Part shown: positions 48,251 through 60,500 of the stretch, piece by piece
Position numbering within the stretch: position 1 is the stretch's first letter
How the letters are laid out: the number at the start of each line of letters is the position of its first letter
Program-made: the position numbers and the translations under genes
The notes under the pieces: model-generated
Told to the model about the DNA's origin: nothing
The model's input: the letters and a program-made list of their open reading frames with translations, nothing else
Databases searched by the model: none
Assembly: GCF_047495875.1 (NCBI RefSeq)
Contig: NC_092475.1
Span: 12,986,501 to 13,050,500 of the forward strand
Direction of reading: 5' to 3'
Source: Pithys albifrons albifrons
Lineage: Eukaryota > Chordata > Aves > Passeriformes > Thamnophilidae
Length of the DNA stretch: 64,000 nt

Positions 48251-51200
48251 AGGATGTTGTAAATAGTGGAGATGGAAATCCTCCTTGATTTCTTGGACAA
48301 GTTGCCCAGTTTTGGATAAAGTCAGGTGGAACTTTAGCCCTGGAGCTGCTGGCAGTGGGTGAGCTCCTGCTCTGCAGCCTCCATCCAGAGAAGGGAGACT
48401 CCCTGCTGGACTCTCCTTTATATTTGGAAAAAAACCCAAATGGGATGACTTCAGGGACCCAAGGGGGATATTTTTCTGTATCCTTCCCAGATTGCCTCAT
48501 TTGGAGGTTGTGGTAGAAGTTGGTTAGTGGTTTGCTTTGCACTGGATTTAGTTTTTGTGTTGTTTTTGCAAAAATGACTATTGTTTTCTTCCAAACTGGC
48601 CCTTGTGCCTGTGAACTTCTGGACTGCTTCCTTCTCCAGATGGTCAGGACTTACACCTGTTCTGTGCTTAACAAACAATTTTTGGGGTTTTTTTTCTTGT
48701 TTTATTTAGGCTTTTGTAATATCTTTGGGTGTCCTTGCTATTATTTGTGCTTCTCTGTGGTCACATTGGTTGTTATGGATTAAATGTGGTTTTCTGTCTT
48801 GAGATTTTTCTCACTTGCTTAGGAAATGACCTTGCTTTTCTTTTAATTGGCGTTATTTACAGTTACTGGTAGTTGTGCCTGGGCTGCTGGCACTGGTGCT
48901 TTGGGTCTGCCTTGTATGTAGAGTCTTTTGTATCCCAATTCCTGTATTACTGACACTGAGTACTCATCTACTCACTGAATATCCTCACTCATCGATCCCA
49001 GATCTGCTGGTTCTCATTAGCTCCAGGTCCCCACGTGCTCAGCAGCATCCATGATGCTCTTAAGAAATCCACATTTGCTCAGTACTGGGTATTTTTCAAG
49101 GTCAGTGGTGTTTTTTAAAGTTGATTTATAGTAGTGGGAACCAAATCATCAAGCAGCAGGGCTTGGAAGATGGAGGAACTGGGGGGAGGGATGTATCTTA
49201 AATTCTTGCCTTAAAGCTTCTGAATTAAACCTCCTCTATACATCTTTAATAACCAGGTTTTAAGTTTTTAATCTTCAGTTACTGGATAACTTCAAGGGGA
49301 ATTTGTGGTGGGTTTGAATTCATCCTTTTATTTTAAAAGATGTATTGATTTTCAGGCTGTTCCCCTTTTCCCTGTGTTGTATGAACTTCCAACATCCTAC
49401 AGATCCCTGGGCTGTGTCTGTACTCACCTCTCTGTCTGGTGGAGCAGTGCAGGGAGTGAGGACCTGTCCAAGTCATGGACAATATCCATGTTTGTTGTTC
49501 CCAACAAGGCAGGTGAGACAGGATCACTGTGAAGGTCCAATCTGATCCCAGGGAAGTCCAGGGGAAAAAGGTCAAGCTTGCACAGACAAGAGCTGTCTCT
49601 CCTGAAGGAGACTTGTGTTTTCCTCTTGCTGCTGTGGCTGAAGGATTTCTGGGTTTTCTGACAACACAGAACTTGAGTGAACCTTGCTGTTCTTCTCATG
49701 ATCTGTGGGAGCTTCTGTACAGACAAAACAACCCTGTAGGAATTGGTGCTGCATGTGGCCAAGTGGATTCCCAGCAGCAAACAGGGAGTAGAGGCACAGG
49801 TGTGGGCAGGATCCACAGTCCCAGGAGCTGTGTGGTTGGGATCTGAGCTCTCCTGGCACTGGAGCTTGGGCATCACACCATGCTCAGCTGCTTGAGGTTA
49901 AAATGCACCAGGAAGTGTGATGGACGTGCTTGATGTAATGTTTTCCTGAAAGGAAACTCCCCAAGTGATTGCTCCTGAAGAGGCAGGGACTCATCCTGCA
50001 GTGAGCAGAGTGGGACTGCTGGTGGGAAGCCCTGAAGGAAAGGGGCTCGCTGTGCTGACCCAGAATTAGCATCTTTCACAGCATTTCCTGAATTTCTTAG
50101 GGAATTGGTTAGAAAATTTTCTCCTCTTCCACAGCTCTACTTTTCCTACTGACACCAAGAGCTGGGATGTAAAACCCCAGGCAGTGAAGAAGAAGGGTGG
50201 CTCTCTCCCAGAACAAACCATCTCTGTTGGCTTTCTCCAGCTTCCAGGGATAAACCAGACCCACAGCATGGGTGCTGCAGGACCCAGCAAAAATCCCCTG
50301 GGAAGAGTGTCTCCTGGGGAAGCCATGGGGATGCTGGACCTGTAGTGCTCTCCTGGATTTGGTGGGGCAGCCCAGCAGGGAGAAGGGCACTGCTGCAGTG
50401 TGGGAGCTGTGGCCTCACTGTGTGTGCAGCTCCAGTGATGCTGCAGTGCTGCTCCTGCTGGAACGTGCTCTTTGCAGGTTGTCCTTTTCTCAGATCCTTT
50501 GTTAAAGGATAAAGGAAGGCATTGAGGAGGCTTGGTGTCCCAGGCTCTTGGGTGGGTAGAGTTTGTGGAGTGATTTTGTGGGTTAAATCTCTTCTGTGAA
50601 GATCTTGCTGGTGGATTTTAAACAACGAGTGCTGCTCATGCACCTCTAATTGCAGTATTCGTGTGACAGGCTTGTGCAGAAGAAGCTGCAGAGCAGCCAG
50701 AATCCTCTGGGAATACTTCCTTTGGGTGAGACAACCCTGTAGCCTCCCTGAGGCTCCTCCAGAACCTCTCCTGAGACCAGAGAAGCCCAGGAGGGATGCA
50801 GTGGTGGTGCCATGCTGGCTCCTCCATTGGGAGCTGTGGTGGTGGCTTGAGTTCCCTGGGCCATCCCTAAGAGCCTGGTTCAGCAGCTCTGCATTTCCAA
50901 AGCCCCTTTAAATCAGTGGGATGCATTCCTATTACTATTCCAAGCTGTGGAGAGCCCCTTGGAGCTAATTAGTAATTAGAGGATGCCAATTAACCATGGG
51001 TCCCCCGGCTCCACCACTGCTTTGCTGGTACTGCTGGGTCAGAGAGGGAGGGAAGAAAATGGAGCCCAGTGGGAATGTGTTTCATCTGGAGAGCAGGAGA
51101 AGGGTGGAGTTGCCTGTTAAATGGCCAGCAGTCCAAGTTTTAAAAGGATTTATGAGGGCTAGATAAAATCATGTCCTAAAGGCTGAATTGGAGCCTCTGT

Positions 51201-54200
51201 TAAGGTGGAAAATGCTTTCCAAAGTTAGAGCTTGTTTCACTGTGTTTCCCCTCTTCTGGACCTCCCAAAACTTTACAGGTACACAAGTTCCAGCTTTATT
51301 TACTCTATGGTGTTTAGCCTAAGCAAGATGGAGAGCAGATTTCCACTCCCAAAATTACAGCTCAGTTGTTCTGTATAACCTGTGGGTTACTCTGCCCACT
51401 TTTGGTAATGTGGTCCCTGAAAAGTGGCAGTTTAAGGAATGCCAGTAATGGAAATGGGCTTTTGGTGCTGGCATTGCCAGGGGAGGTTTGATCATTCAAC
51501 CATGAGTTTCCCACTTGTTGGATCACTCCTTACTGTCTGGTGTAAACTTGGTGAACACTCTCCACACCCCAGAGGGGCAAATGGCCCCATTCATGGCCTT
51601 GCTGCTCTGGACAGGGAGCAATTTCAGACTTTTCGAGGGTAACCCCTTAAAGCCAACTCTTTAAATGACTTTTCCTATCTAAAAAAGTAGCTGAGATTGT
51701 AAAAATACTGTGCTGCTTTTATTTCATTTTTATTCCATATGATTAATTCAATTCAATACACAGCATTTCCTATAAGAGAAACTCAAGCTCCTTTTTTGCC
51801 CTGACCTATCATTTCTCCATATGTAGAAACCCCACAAAATAATCATTAAATAAAACCCTGAATCTTTGATACCAGGCTGTTGCTCCAAGTCTTTCCCAAT
51901 GGTATCCCTTTTGTACGTGTTGTGTTTGGGCTCCACTGGACTCAGGAGCCATTAATCTTCCTGGTGTTTTCTTCCCTGCAGCAAATGAGACACAGATGTT
52001 CCCATCTGGAAAGTTTGCTCCTGCCACCGTTGTTTCACTCTGACTTGGAGGCTTTGGAGAGCAGTGCAGCAGGCTAAGACTTTTAAGAACTAATTTTTCC
52101 ATGATTGTGATAATTGCCTGTTTGATATCTGTAACTGCTTTCATTTTTCATTCAGAGCACCTTAGCCCAAGGAGTAAATAGTGCAGAGGAGTAAATATTT
52201 CTTAATATTGTTAAAGGAGTGGGTGATTTAAGAAAACAAAAGCCTTGATTCCATGATGTTGAATGGAACAATGAATTAATGAAAAATGACCAAAATACTT
52301 CAGCAGTAACTAAACAAATGAATTCGTGAGCATCTCTGGCTTTGCTGAACAACTGCCCTGGCCCAGGTTGTAACCCTGGCCCAAGGGGTCTGAGCAGCCA
52401 GAGGGGTGGTTTGGGGAGGGAGGATGACTCCTCTCCATCCCCAGAATGCTTCCCATCCTAAAACTGCAATGCTGGCCATGCTGTAGGCTTTGGTTTCCAG
52501 GAATATATTCTGCTGGGCTATATTCCAGAGTATATCCCTCTCTTCAGGGTGTCCTGATGGGAACAGCAAGTGGCTGGTGAGGATGAGGAGGGTTCCATGC
52601 CCTGGGACATCACAGGCTCCCTGGCAGAGCTCACTACATCCCTTTAAGACAGTGGGGAGCAAAAGCTGCTGCTATTGACATGAAGGGATGAACTTGGGTC
52701 CCCAAATCTTATTTGGATGGATGCTGGTGGTGTGGGAAGGGAATGGCTATGGCATGTGTGTCAGAACAGCAACAGCTCCCAGGTGGCTGCTGCACCTTGT
52801 GTAAATGGTTACTAAGGCAGAGTAACCATTCCCTGGCTCCTTCAGGGAAAAGAGAGCAGGAGAGGGGGGGATACCACACCAGAGTGGTTTGTGTTCTTGT
52901 AGAAGCAAGATGGGGAGATACCACACCAGAGTGGTTTGTGTTCCTGTAGAAGCAAGGTGATCAGAATATGTGGACTTGATTTACACCCCACTCCAGGGGC
53001 TGTTGGATGTGAGAGTTTGTGGGATGAATCCTGCATCCATGGGTTTGTACCACTGGTGCTGGTACAGATCCATGGCCCAGGAGGAAAGCAGAGCTAAGGA
53101 GGCAAGAATGCCTTGCAGGTGGGTTTGGGCTGATGTGTCTGACATGGCCAGGGAACAGGCAGAGCTGGAGCTGCAGGCGGCTTGTCTGGGTGGGAACTGC
53201 TCCGAAACCCAACCTGTGCTACCAATGAGTTTGTAGGGCCAGGCACGTTAATAGGATTTCATAAAACTCACTGAAGGGCAAGATGGATAAAGATCTGCAG
53301 TCTGCCTTCAGGAATGAATTATTAATCTTATTTCCCTTATTAACTGCTTTCTGGACTGGTTGTGAACGATAACATACTTTGCTCTTTCAAGTTCTTCTAT
53401 CTGAGCTTCACATTGAATTGAGATTTAAAGTGAAACAGCTGTGTGTGGGAGAGGACTAGATGGCAATGGAGATACACGCGTTTATTTTTGATTTATAAAA
53501 TGCCTCTCCCAGGCTCAGCAGTTCCCTCCTGTGTGATGCAAGGCTCTCCTGCAAGGTGCCGAGCCCTCTCCCCTCCCACAGCATCTTACAGCTCAGGAGC
53601 CAAGCAAGATGTGCTACAAACCCAAGCTGAGCTGGGTAAAAATAGGCTGATCACATTTAGTGGAGGAAGTATCTGTGCAGTAACATAAGTTACCCACTGC
53701 AACAGATGCTGTAGTATCATCTTGGCCAACTCTGTGCTTTGGCATGGAGGGAGGAGGATGGAGAAGGACCTTGTTAGACCCAGCCCTTGCTGGAGAGCTG
53801 TTTATACAATTTTATCCCATTCCTGGTTGTAAGTTATCATTTATTGACTCGAGCAAAGGGAGACCTGTAGAAACCACCCTACATGCAAATAAATGTCAAT
53901 ATTTGTGTAGAAATGTCTTCTTGACTGCAAACCTCCCAATGTCTCACTCTCTTCCAAACTGGGACAGGCCCAATCATCCTTTTTTTCCTCAGGCTGCTGT
54001 ATTGGCTGTCTTGTTCCTGATGCTTATCTTCAGTCTTCCCCCTCTGCCGCTTTTTGATGCAGTGATGCTGCAGAAAGATAAAATATTGGCTCTTTCCTTG
54101 ACGATGTGGTTTCAGTTTGAGCTTGGGGGAAGCTGTCTGGGAGCAGGTGAGGGAGGGATTGCAGTGGAGAAGCCGTAAATGGCATCTTCTGGAAGCCTGA

Positions 54201-54379
54201 GTAATGATCCTCTTGCTTTGCATGTAGATCACCTCTCATCTGCATGCCTTGGAGAACTGCAGAGGTGCTCTACAGATGGCTTAGAGTCGTCAAGGGGAGG
54301 GAAAGGCAACCTTGGAGCGGAGGAAAGATGTTAATAAAATTTAAATGTAATTCTTCCCATTTCTCAGTTCCTAAATGTG
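48251..54379. other. Intron 1 segment, one small duplication only
   Basis: Apart from the 47-bp tandem duplication at 52,870 nothing stands out. Open frames of 100-165 codons (for example 50,146-50,643 minus) have neither homology nor splice context. Confidence 0.7.
52870..52963 (+). repeat. Tandem 47-bp duplication in intron 1
   Basis: Two copies of a segment starting gataccacaccagagtgg and ending agaagcaag begin at 52,870 and 52,917, with only about two base differences. The high similarity suggests a recent local duplication. No function is apparent. Confidence 0.9.
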
Positions 54380-54670
54380 AAAAATATTAGCTTGGTGGAG
54401 ACTGAAAACAGATGGTGAGCAGTTGGAGCAGATAAGCATGTTATTCAAAATAAACATTCGCCAAAGCTGGGGAGGTGGCGAACCATATTTCATTTCACCC
54501 TATTTACATTATCAGGTCAGGTTACACTGATGCTGCCTCTCGTTTGCATTCAGACTATCAACAGGAGCCCTGTGAGGAGCCAACTGCAGCCCGTCCTCCT
54601 CGGCGGGGACGTGTCGGGGCTGGGCCGGCTGCGCTGGGGCCCTTTCCCTGGCTTTTCTCCAGGGTGATAC
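54380..54670. promoter_or_regulatory. Candidate regulatory stretch with GATA and E-box motifs
   Basis: Repeat-free 290 bp with an E-box CAGATG (54,409-54,414), GATAAG (54,431-54,436), a ttacattatcaggtcaggtt segment, and a small GC-rich block (ctcggcggggacgtgtcggg near 54,599). It ends just before the CR1 remnant at 54,682. Texture-based call only. Confidence 0.3.
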
Positions 54671-54681
54671 ACTGAGCTAGT

Positions 54682-54765
54682 TATAGAACCATAGACTAAT
54701 TTGGGTCAGAAGGGACTTTCAAAGGTCATCCAGTCCAACCCCCTGCCACGTGCAAAGAGCTGCCC
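54682..54765 (-). mobile_element. CR1 LINE, terminal fragment
   Basis: Antisense CR1 tail with tatagaaccatagactaatt and aaggtcatccagtccaaccc. Only the 3'-most ~80 bp remain recognisable. Confidence 0.75.
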
Positions 54766-57700
54766 TAGGTGGTAGGCAGGGTGCTGCCAGCCACTGCAGA
54801 GGGCACTGAGGTCTGGCCTTCCTTGGTTTTCCTCATTCTGATGGGTACTCTCTCCATTCAGCCAAGCTTGGTTTTGCTTTATCTTAAACCAGGGACTCTG
54901 ATCCATGTAAATGATGGGGAAAGAAGCCTCTGGTTCCAAGGATTGTTTCTAGAAATGTTCATTTTTCTGACTTGTAGGTGATGCCTCTAGTTCAAATGGT
55001 CATCCGAGGTGGTAGGGCCAGTGGAAAGAGAGGTGTGGCTGGAGTGTGGATTATCTCCCTTGCTTTGATGAATGTTTTGGGATGGACTGAATTCCCTTTG
55101 CAGGTTCTATCTGTCCCTTATCTCCAGAACAAGCTCAGACCTGAGTCATGTGTGACCAGAAAAGTTCTCTTTGTCCTGCTGGATTTAACCTTGGTTGCTG
55201 TTCCTGGGACAGTTCTCCAGTCCCTTTCCCTCAAAAGGCAGGTATGAATTTGGGACTTTTAATTTTTGTGAGGTGAGGAGTGACATTTTAGGTTATGAGC
55301 ACATTCTGCCTGTTCTAGATGAAAGTCAAAAACATCTGTTCTGATTAACCCTTTTATTCCTACCTGAAACCATTGTGTGCCTTTGCTCCTGAGATTCTGA
55401 ACTACTGGGTGAACCCTTGTACACAGTCTTCATGAAAAAATATCATCTAAACCCAGAACTTTGTCAATTTAGAGGGTTCCAGATGTAACCATTTAGTGGT
55501 CAAAGCTTTGTTGGCAAGGTCTGATTCTGAGTCCTGAAGCTGCCAAAGGGAAAAGCAAACCCTTACCTGGGCATAGGTGCAGGGCTGTCTCATGTTTCAT
55601 GTGGTTTTCTCTTATTTCTTCTGAGATATTTCATATTTTGACTTCTACAGAAAGCTGGAGTGCTCTAGTCTGGCACACATGGGTTGGTGAGGTGCACTTC
55701 TGACTCTATGCAGCTTATTTATAACTGGGAGCTACAAAATTGCTCCCAGGGCAGGCAGGTTCCTCCTTCCTCCTCAACTCTGGTGCCAGTGAATCAAGGG
55801 GAATCTTACCCCTGTGTCAGGAATGGGTTGAAGATACCAGTGTTCCTGCTGTATGAGCCCTCCAAACACCCAGCCATGGCTTTAAATCCATGTCCAGTGT
55901 GGGAGCAGGAAAGGCTGGACTGTCTCGAGCTGATAGCCCAGTTTAAAGCCTGCAGGTGAATCCACTCCCAGAGATGACTGGATTCAGTTGTGCCCATGCA
56001 GACACTGTGGTGTAAATTCATACAAATATCCACATTTTCTGCACTGTAGCAGTGGCTCTTCCTCTCTTCCCTTGGTCTTGGCAAATCTGTGGCTCTGCCA
56101 TGGGAGCCAGGTCAAGGCTTTCTCTTGAGCAGGTGGAGCACCTCCTGGTATTATCTTGCTGACTGTTGGGACTGTGTTTTGAACTTTGAGAAGAGGATGG
56201 GGTGGAGACCATTTGTGTCTGTTTGCCCCCAAGGTTATTCCTATCTCTCTTCTCTGGTTTCTTATCTTGTTTTTTGAGGGAAGGTAACATCCAGTTCTCC
56301 TCGCAGTGTTTTTATTTCTTTTTCATCATGTATTCTATTCTCTGATTGCCAAAGGAATTTAAGGATTAATTTGAATTCCAGTGTACTTGAGATACTCCCT
56401 AACTTATCGCTGTGGTTTTCCTTGTGCCTTTTCCTTTTCCCAAACCCACAGGCATGAAGAGATTAATAGAGCAGCTTCTTTATATTGCTTATAGTGCATA
56501 CAAATGCTGGCTATTCGTCATAGGTTACCTGTCACAGCAACACTCCTTGTACTAAACACCATAGGTGGAACACTTCTTTAAAGAAAATAAATAGGATAAA
56601 ATCTGTCTCAAATGGGAGTTGAAGCTGCCCCTCTGAAATGTGCTGTGGTGTTGGAGAGCTGGAGCCTCAGTCCCATGTGAGTGTAGAAGTGGAACTTGCC
56701 TGAGGGTCAGTCAAGACCCCAGGTTTTCTCCTGGCATCTTGTTCTCTTGTCTTACTTTGCTCTTTCTCCTCTCCAGAAAGGAAAATCATCAGCTGCACTT
56801 AATCTTGACATATGTTCCCTTTTAATTTGTTACGCTGGGATGAGAACTGGAGCAGGGAAGGAAATAGGGTGCACACCAACAGTCAGCGTGGGGGCACATA
56901 AAACCAGAGCCATGCAGTGTGTCATGGAGGGGTGAAGGGGTCCAGGTGTAGTCAGAGTTCTGGGGCTTTTTAGTCTCTTGCACATCTGTGCCCCTTAAAT
57001 GGGGCACATGAATATATAGGGCACAAGCACAAAGTGGTCTGTGCCTGCAGCTGTCTGTACCCAGCTGGCAGCTTGAGCATCTGAAATCTGGAGCTCAGCA
57101 CTGTGAAATCTGGTCTGCAGCTCCACCACCGTTTGGAGAAGATGGAATTCTTGCACCAAGCCAAGACTGAAACAGCATCGTCATGATCGAGTTTTGTTTT
57201 ACTCCGAGTGAATCGTCTTCCCATGTGAAACTCCAGCGTGCTCAAGGCTGGGGAGGCAGCTCCCCCACCCACCTGGGTACCTCCTTCCCTGGGTAACCTG
57301 GGCAGGTCCTGGTGCAAAGCTGAGCACGTGGCACTGCAAAGCTTTGACATTTGGCAGCGTGACAGCAAAAGTTTTGTGCCATAAACATGTTCGATCTGCT
57401 CCTGCAGGCACTGCTTGGGAAATAGCAACAGCACTTGTGAGTGTTTCTAATCCAGGGGGGTTTGGAAGGAGTTTTTTTGAAGGAAAACAACCCAGTGTTT
57501 CCAGTCTGGTCAGGTGTTCTGCTGTGACACTTGGTGTATTTGGTCACTGACAGGAATCATCCAAAATCTGTGACAGCATTTGAATCTTTGGGCATCAGGT
57601 GAGTGATCTGGTGGGGGACATTTGGGGGAGCATCTTGGCATCCTCCCTGCACATCTGGAGGCAGTGCTGACATGTTGCTGTTGGTGAGCCAGTAAATATT

Positions 57701-58929
57701 TCTGAGTGGTGAAAGGGGAAGAATGAGGCCAGGAAGGCAGTTTTTCCCCAGGGATTGGCTCACTGGCTCATTTTTAGGCCCAGGTCAACTCGAGGCTGAC
57801 TCAAACCCTTGGTCACAGTCTGGTTTGCTCACATGATTCTCATTAAATGGACATGTTTAGGCTAAAAATGGAGAGCTTTAGAAAGATGGTTTTTATCTAC
57901 ATTTATAGATGCCCCAGGTCATTAGCAGGAAGCTTTTAAGTTTAACAATCCTGTTTGCTTCTTGTCTGTCGGAGTGGGCTTGGAAAAGAAGGTGTTGGCT
58001 TCTTGTGGGCTTTGGTTTTGGTGTCTCACACAGTAGCTGCTTTTATTTTGGGGCTGTAAATTCCATGTGAAATTTATTCCTCCCTCCCTGTAAATTAATC
58101 AAATTAGTTCTGCTTTCATAATATGCCCTAGGAGCATTTTAGGAGGAAAGAGGAGAAAACTTAAGGATTAGTTTCACACTGTTTCTCTCCAAGGCGTGAC
58201 AATGTCAGATTGGCCGTTGTACACCTGGGAAAGGGATTTCCATGGGAAGAAGATCAGAGGAGTCAGGCAGGGGGTGTGAGTCCCTGAGTGGTCATCGGGC
58301 AGCTGACACTGAGTGCTGGACAGGCACAATTAGTGCTGTTTTGATTGAAAATTTTAGCAACATTTCCCTTCCCTGCCTGGGTGAGGGAACTCAGTCTTTT
58401 TGTTGTGGAAACACCCCTAACTCCAGGCACTAAACCTGCTCTCTGTTTTGCTGCATTTATTTAAAGAGGAAGGAAATTCAGGGGGCTATCCCTGCCCTTG
58501 GCAATAAACTGACCTGCTGGAATAGGTACCTGTGTGCATGAATGATGTCATATTCCTACATCAGGGCATGGTTATTCATCTGAACATCATATTCATGCAT
58601 GAGAATGACAGGAAGGGTCTGCACTTCAGGGTTCAATTGTATGAAAGTTGGACCAAATGTATGTGAACAGTAGTTTGCAATATGGTATTAAGGAGGTTGT
58701 TATATGTTAAAATTATAGTAGTTTTCCATGGTATCAGTGTCTCCCCACTTTATGAAAGAAAAGCCTAGAATTTTTTCCTTAGATAAATGAAGACACAAAC
58801 ATTCTGGGACCTGGGTTTTATAGCAATTCCAGCCCCTCCACCCCACTTATTCCACCTGCACTGACTAGGCAGAAAAACATGGATTTTCAGTATGTATCAT
58901 CTCTGCTTCCCCTTCCTGCAAACAGCAAA
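54766..58929. other. Intron 1 segment without recognised features
   Basis: Ordinary intron sequence; no exon, transposon or tandem repeat recognised. Confidence 0.7.
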
Positions 58930-59215
58930 AAGAAATGTTAGGAGTAACGAAGTTCATTTGTTACCTCGCTGGCATTACCCATGACTTGCCATAAGGAGAA
59001 TAAATGAGGCAGCTCGGTGGCAGAGCAGGTGCTGGGGGCTGACAGAGCAGATCCCAGGCAGCAGCACGAGGGCTCAGGTGCCAGTTTGTGTTTGCTCTGC
59101 TCTCGAAAGGAGCGTTTTTGTTGTCGGGAGTTGAAGTAGCAGGTTCTGTGGTTGCCTTTCAGTGCAGAAGTTTGCCATCTATTCACTGCTTTATGGGAAT
59201 GCAGCATTTAATCGC
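58930..59215. promoter_or_regulatory. Candidate regulatory stretch with a RUNX-type site
   Basis: Repeat-free sequence about 1.2 kb before exon 2 with retained CpGs (gctctcgaaaggagcg near 59,099; ttgttgtcgggagttg near 59,119) and TGTGGTT at 59,147-59,153. Weak, texture-based call. The remaining 59,216-60,356 shows nothing further before the exon 2 acceptor. Confidence 0.25.
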
Positions 59216-60356
59216 TCTGCCAGGACTCAAAAGCTGAGTTTCTTACAGCTGACAGATATTGGTAGTAACTGTGGATTACAAATGAGATTGTAGTTGTCTG
59301 AAGCCCAGCTTGCATCGTTGGAGAGATGGAAGTGTCTGCACCTCCTTCACTGCCTGTGCTGGGGTACAGATGGATGTTTTGGGAACGCCCAGCCGTGTTC
59401 CTGTGCAGGATGTGCTGGTCACAACTCGTTAGTGAGCTAATTGAGCAAGGCAAGGGCCAGTTTGAGGAGCAGGGACTGGGGACCAGGATGTCAGAGGGAT
59501 GATTTGTTGGCATCATGGGCACTGGAGGCACTGGCAGTGCAATAGGGACCACCCTTAGAATGGTATTGGCTCCGACAGGAATTGCTCTTTGAAGAGCCTT
59601 AGGCTTTGTCTGATGAGTTGTCTGGACTTAAAGAACAAAAAATACCCCAAAACACCCCTCTCCAAAAAAAAAAAGTGTCCTCCAAAACCCCAGGGCTTGC
59701 CTGAGCACATATTTCCTCCTTTTTCTCATTTCCACCCTTGTGAGGCTGATCCCAGTCACTAGAGGTGGGAGTGTGGTCACACTGGTCCTCTGAGCTGGGA
59801 CATCCCTCGGAGGCTGGAAAGGAAGCCCCAGTGTGAGCAGGCTGTGTGTGAGACCTGAGAGACTGCACACAGAGGAGAGGTGGAGAGTGACTGATGTCAG
59901 CTCATCTCCACAACTCCAAGCCATTCTGGTCCCTTGCTGGCCCAGCACAAATCCAGGTTACCTGTTGCATGGTCTGAGAGACTGGGATCACTCTGGAGAG
60001 GCTCAGTGCTGGTGAGAACCTTGTGGACACTTCTGGGGAGTATCAGAGGGATCTTAAATGGGGCAAAGCAAAGCCAATGGGCAGAAATACTTTGAAGCAG
60101 CATCTTCAGGCAAAAGGGGTGAGAAGATGCAGTCAGGAGACTGGCATGGTGAGCATGGACACCATGAGTATGCACCCTGGGTGCCTGTCCCAGCTCAGGG
60201 CCATGTCCTGTCTCTTCCCTGTGGCAGCTTTGGGACTGTACAGAGCACTGAGGGAACGCTGCGTGATTCCCTTCACCCCTGCAACTGTTCGTGTGCTGGG
60301 CAGGGAAATGCATGTCTGTGACTGTCACTCAGCCTTACCACCTTCTCTTGGTACAG

Positions 60357-60500
60357 TTGCTGGTGAGAAGAGGGTGCCAGTGATGCCTGGATCGCCCGTG
60401 GAAGTGAAGATCCAGTCCAGGTCCTCTCCTCCCAACATGCCTCCGCTGCCCCCCGTGAACCCCGGCGGGCCCCGCCCGGTGTCCTTCACTCCGACTGCAC
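60357..60500 (+). CDS. CBFA2T2: CBFA2T2 coding exon 2 (Pro/Ser-rich N-terminal segment)
   Basis: Internal exon of 144 nt encoding residues 10 (last two bases) to 57 plus one base of residue 58. The acceptor is a pyrimidine-rich tract ending ttggtacag at 60,356; the donor is GCAC|gtaag at 60,501. The peptide runs AGEKRVPVMPGSPVEVKIQS, then a Pro-rich stretch (PPNMPPLPPVNPGGPRP), then VSFTPTA. It matches vertebrate CBFA2T2 almost residue for residue and is clearly distinct from the paralogues RUNX1T1 and CBFA2T3, which read MPDSP at the matching position. In ETO-family proteins this region is a low-complexity linker before NHR1. Entry phase is 1 and exit phase 1 base into a codon, compatible with exons 1 and 3. 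The internal Met of VMPGSP could serve as a start for other 5' exons, as in related family members. Confidence 0.95.

Larger units (their letters stand above)
14481..60356 (+). other. CBFA2T2: CBFA2T2 intron 1 (about 45.9 kb)
   Basis: Bounded by the gtaagc donor of exon 1 and the ttggtacag acceptor of exon 2. A very long first intron is usual for ETO-family genes, which use alternative 5' exons. It contains most of the CR1 fragments, four tandem-repeat loci and several candidate regulatory stretches listed separately. No additional coding exon was recognised inside it. An alternative first exon equivalent to the canonical mammalian N-terminus was looked for and not seen. Confidence 0.85.
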
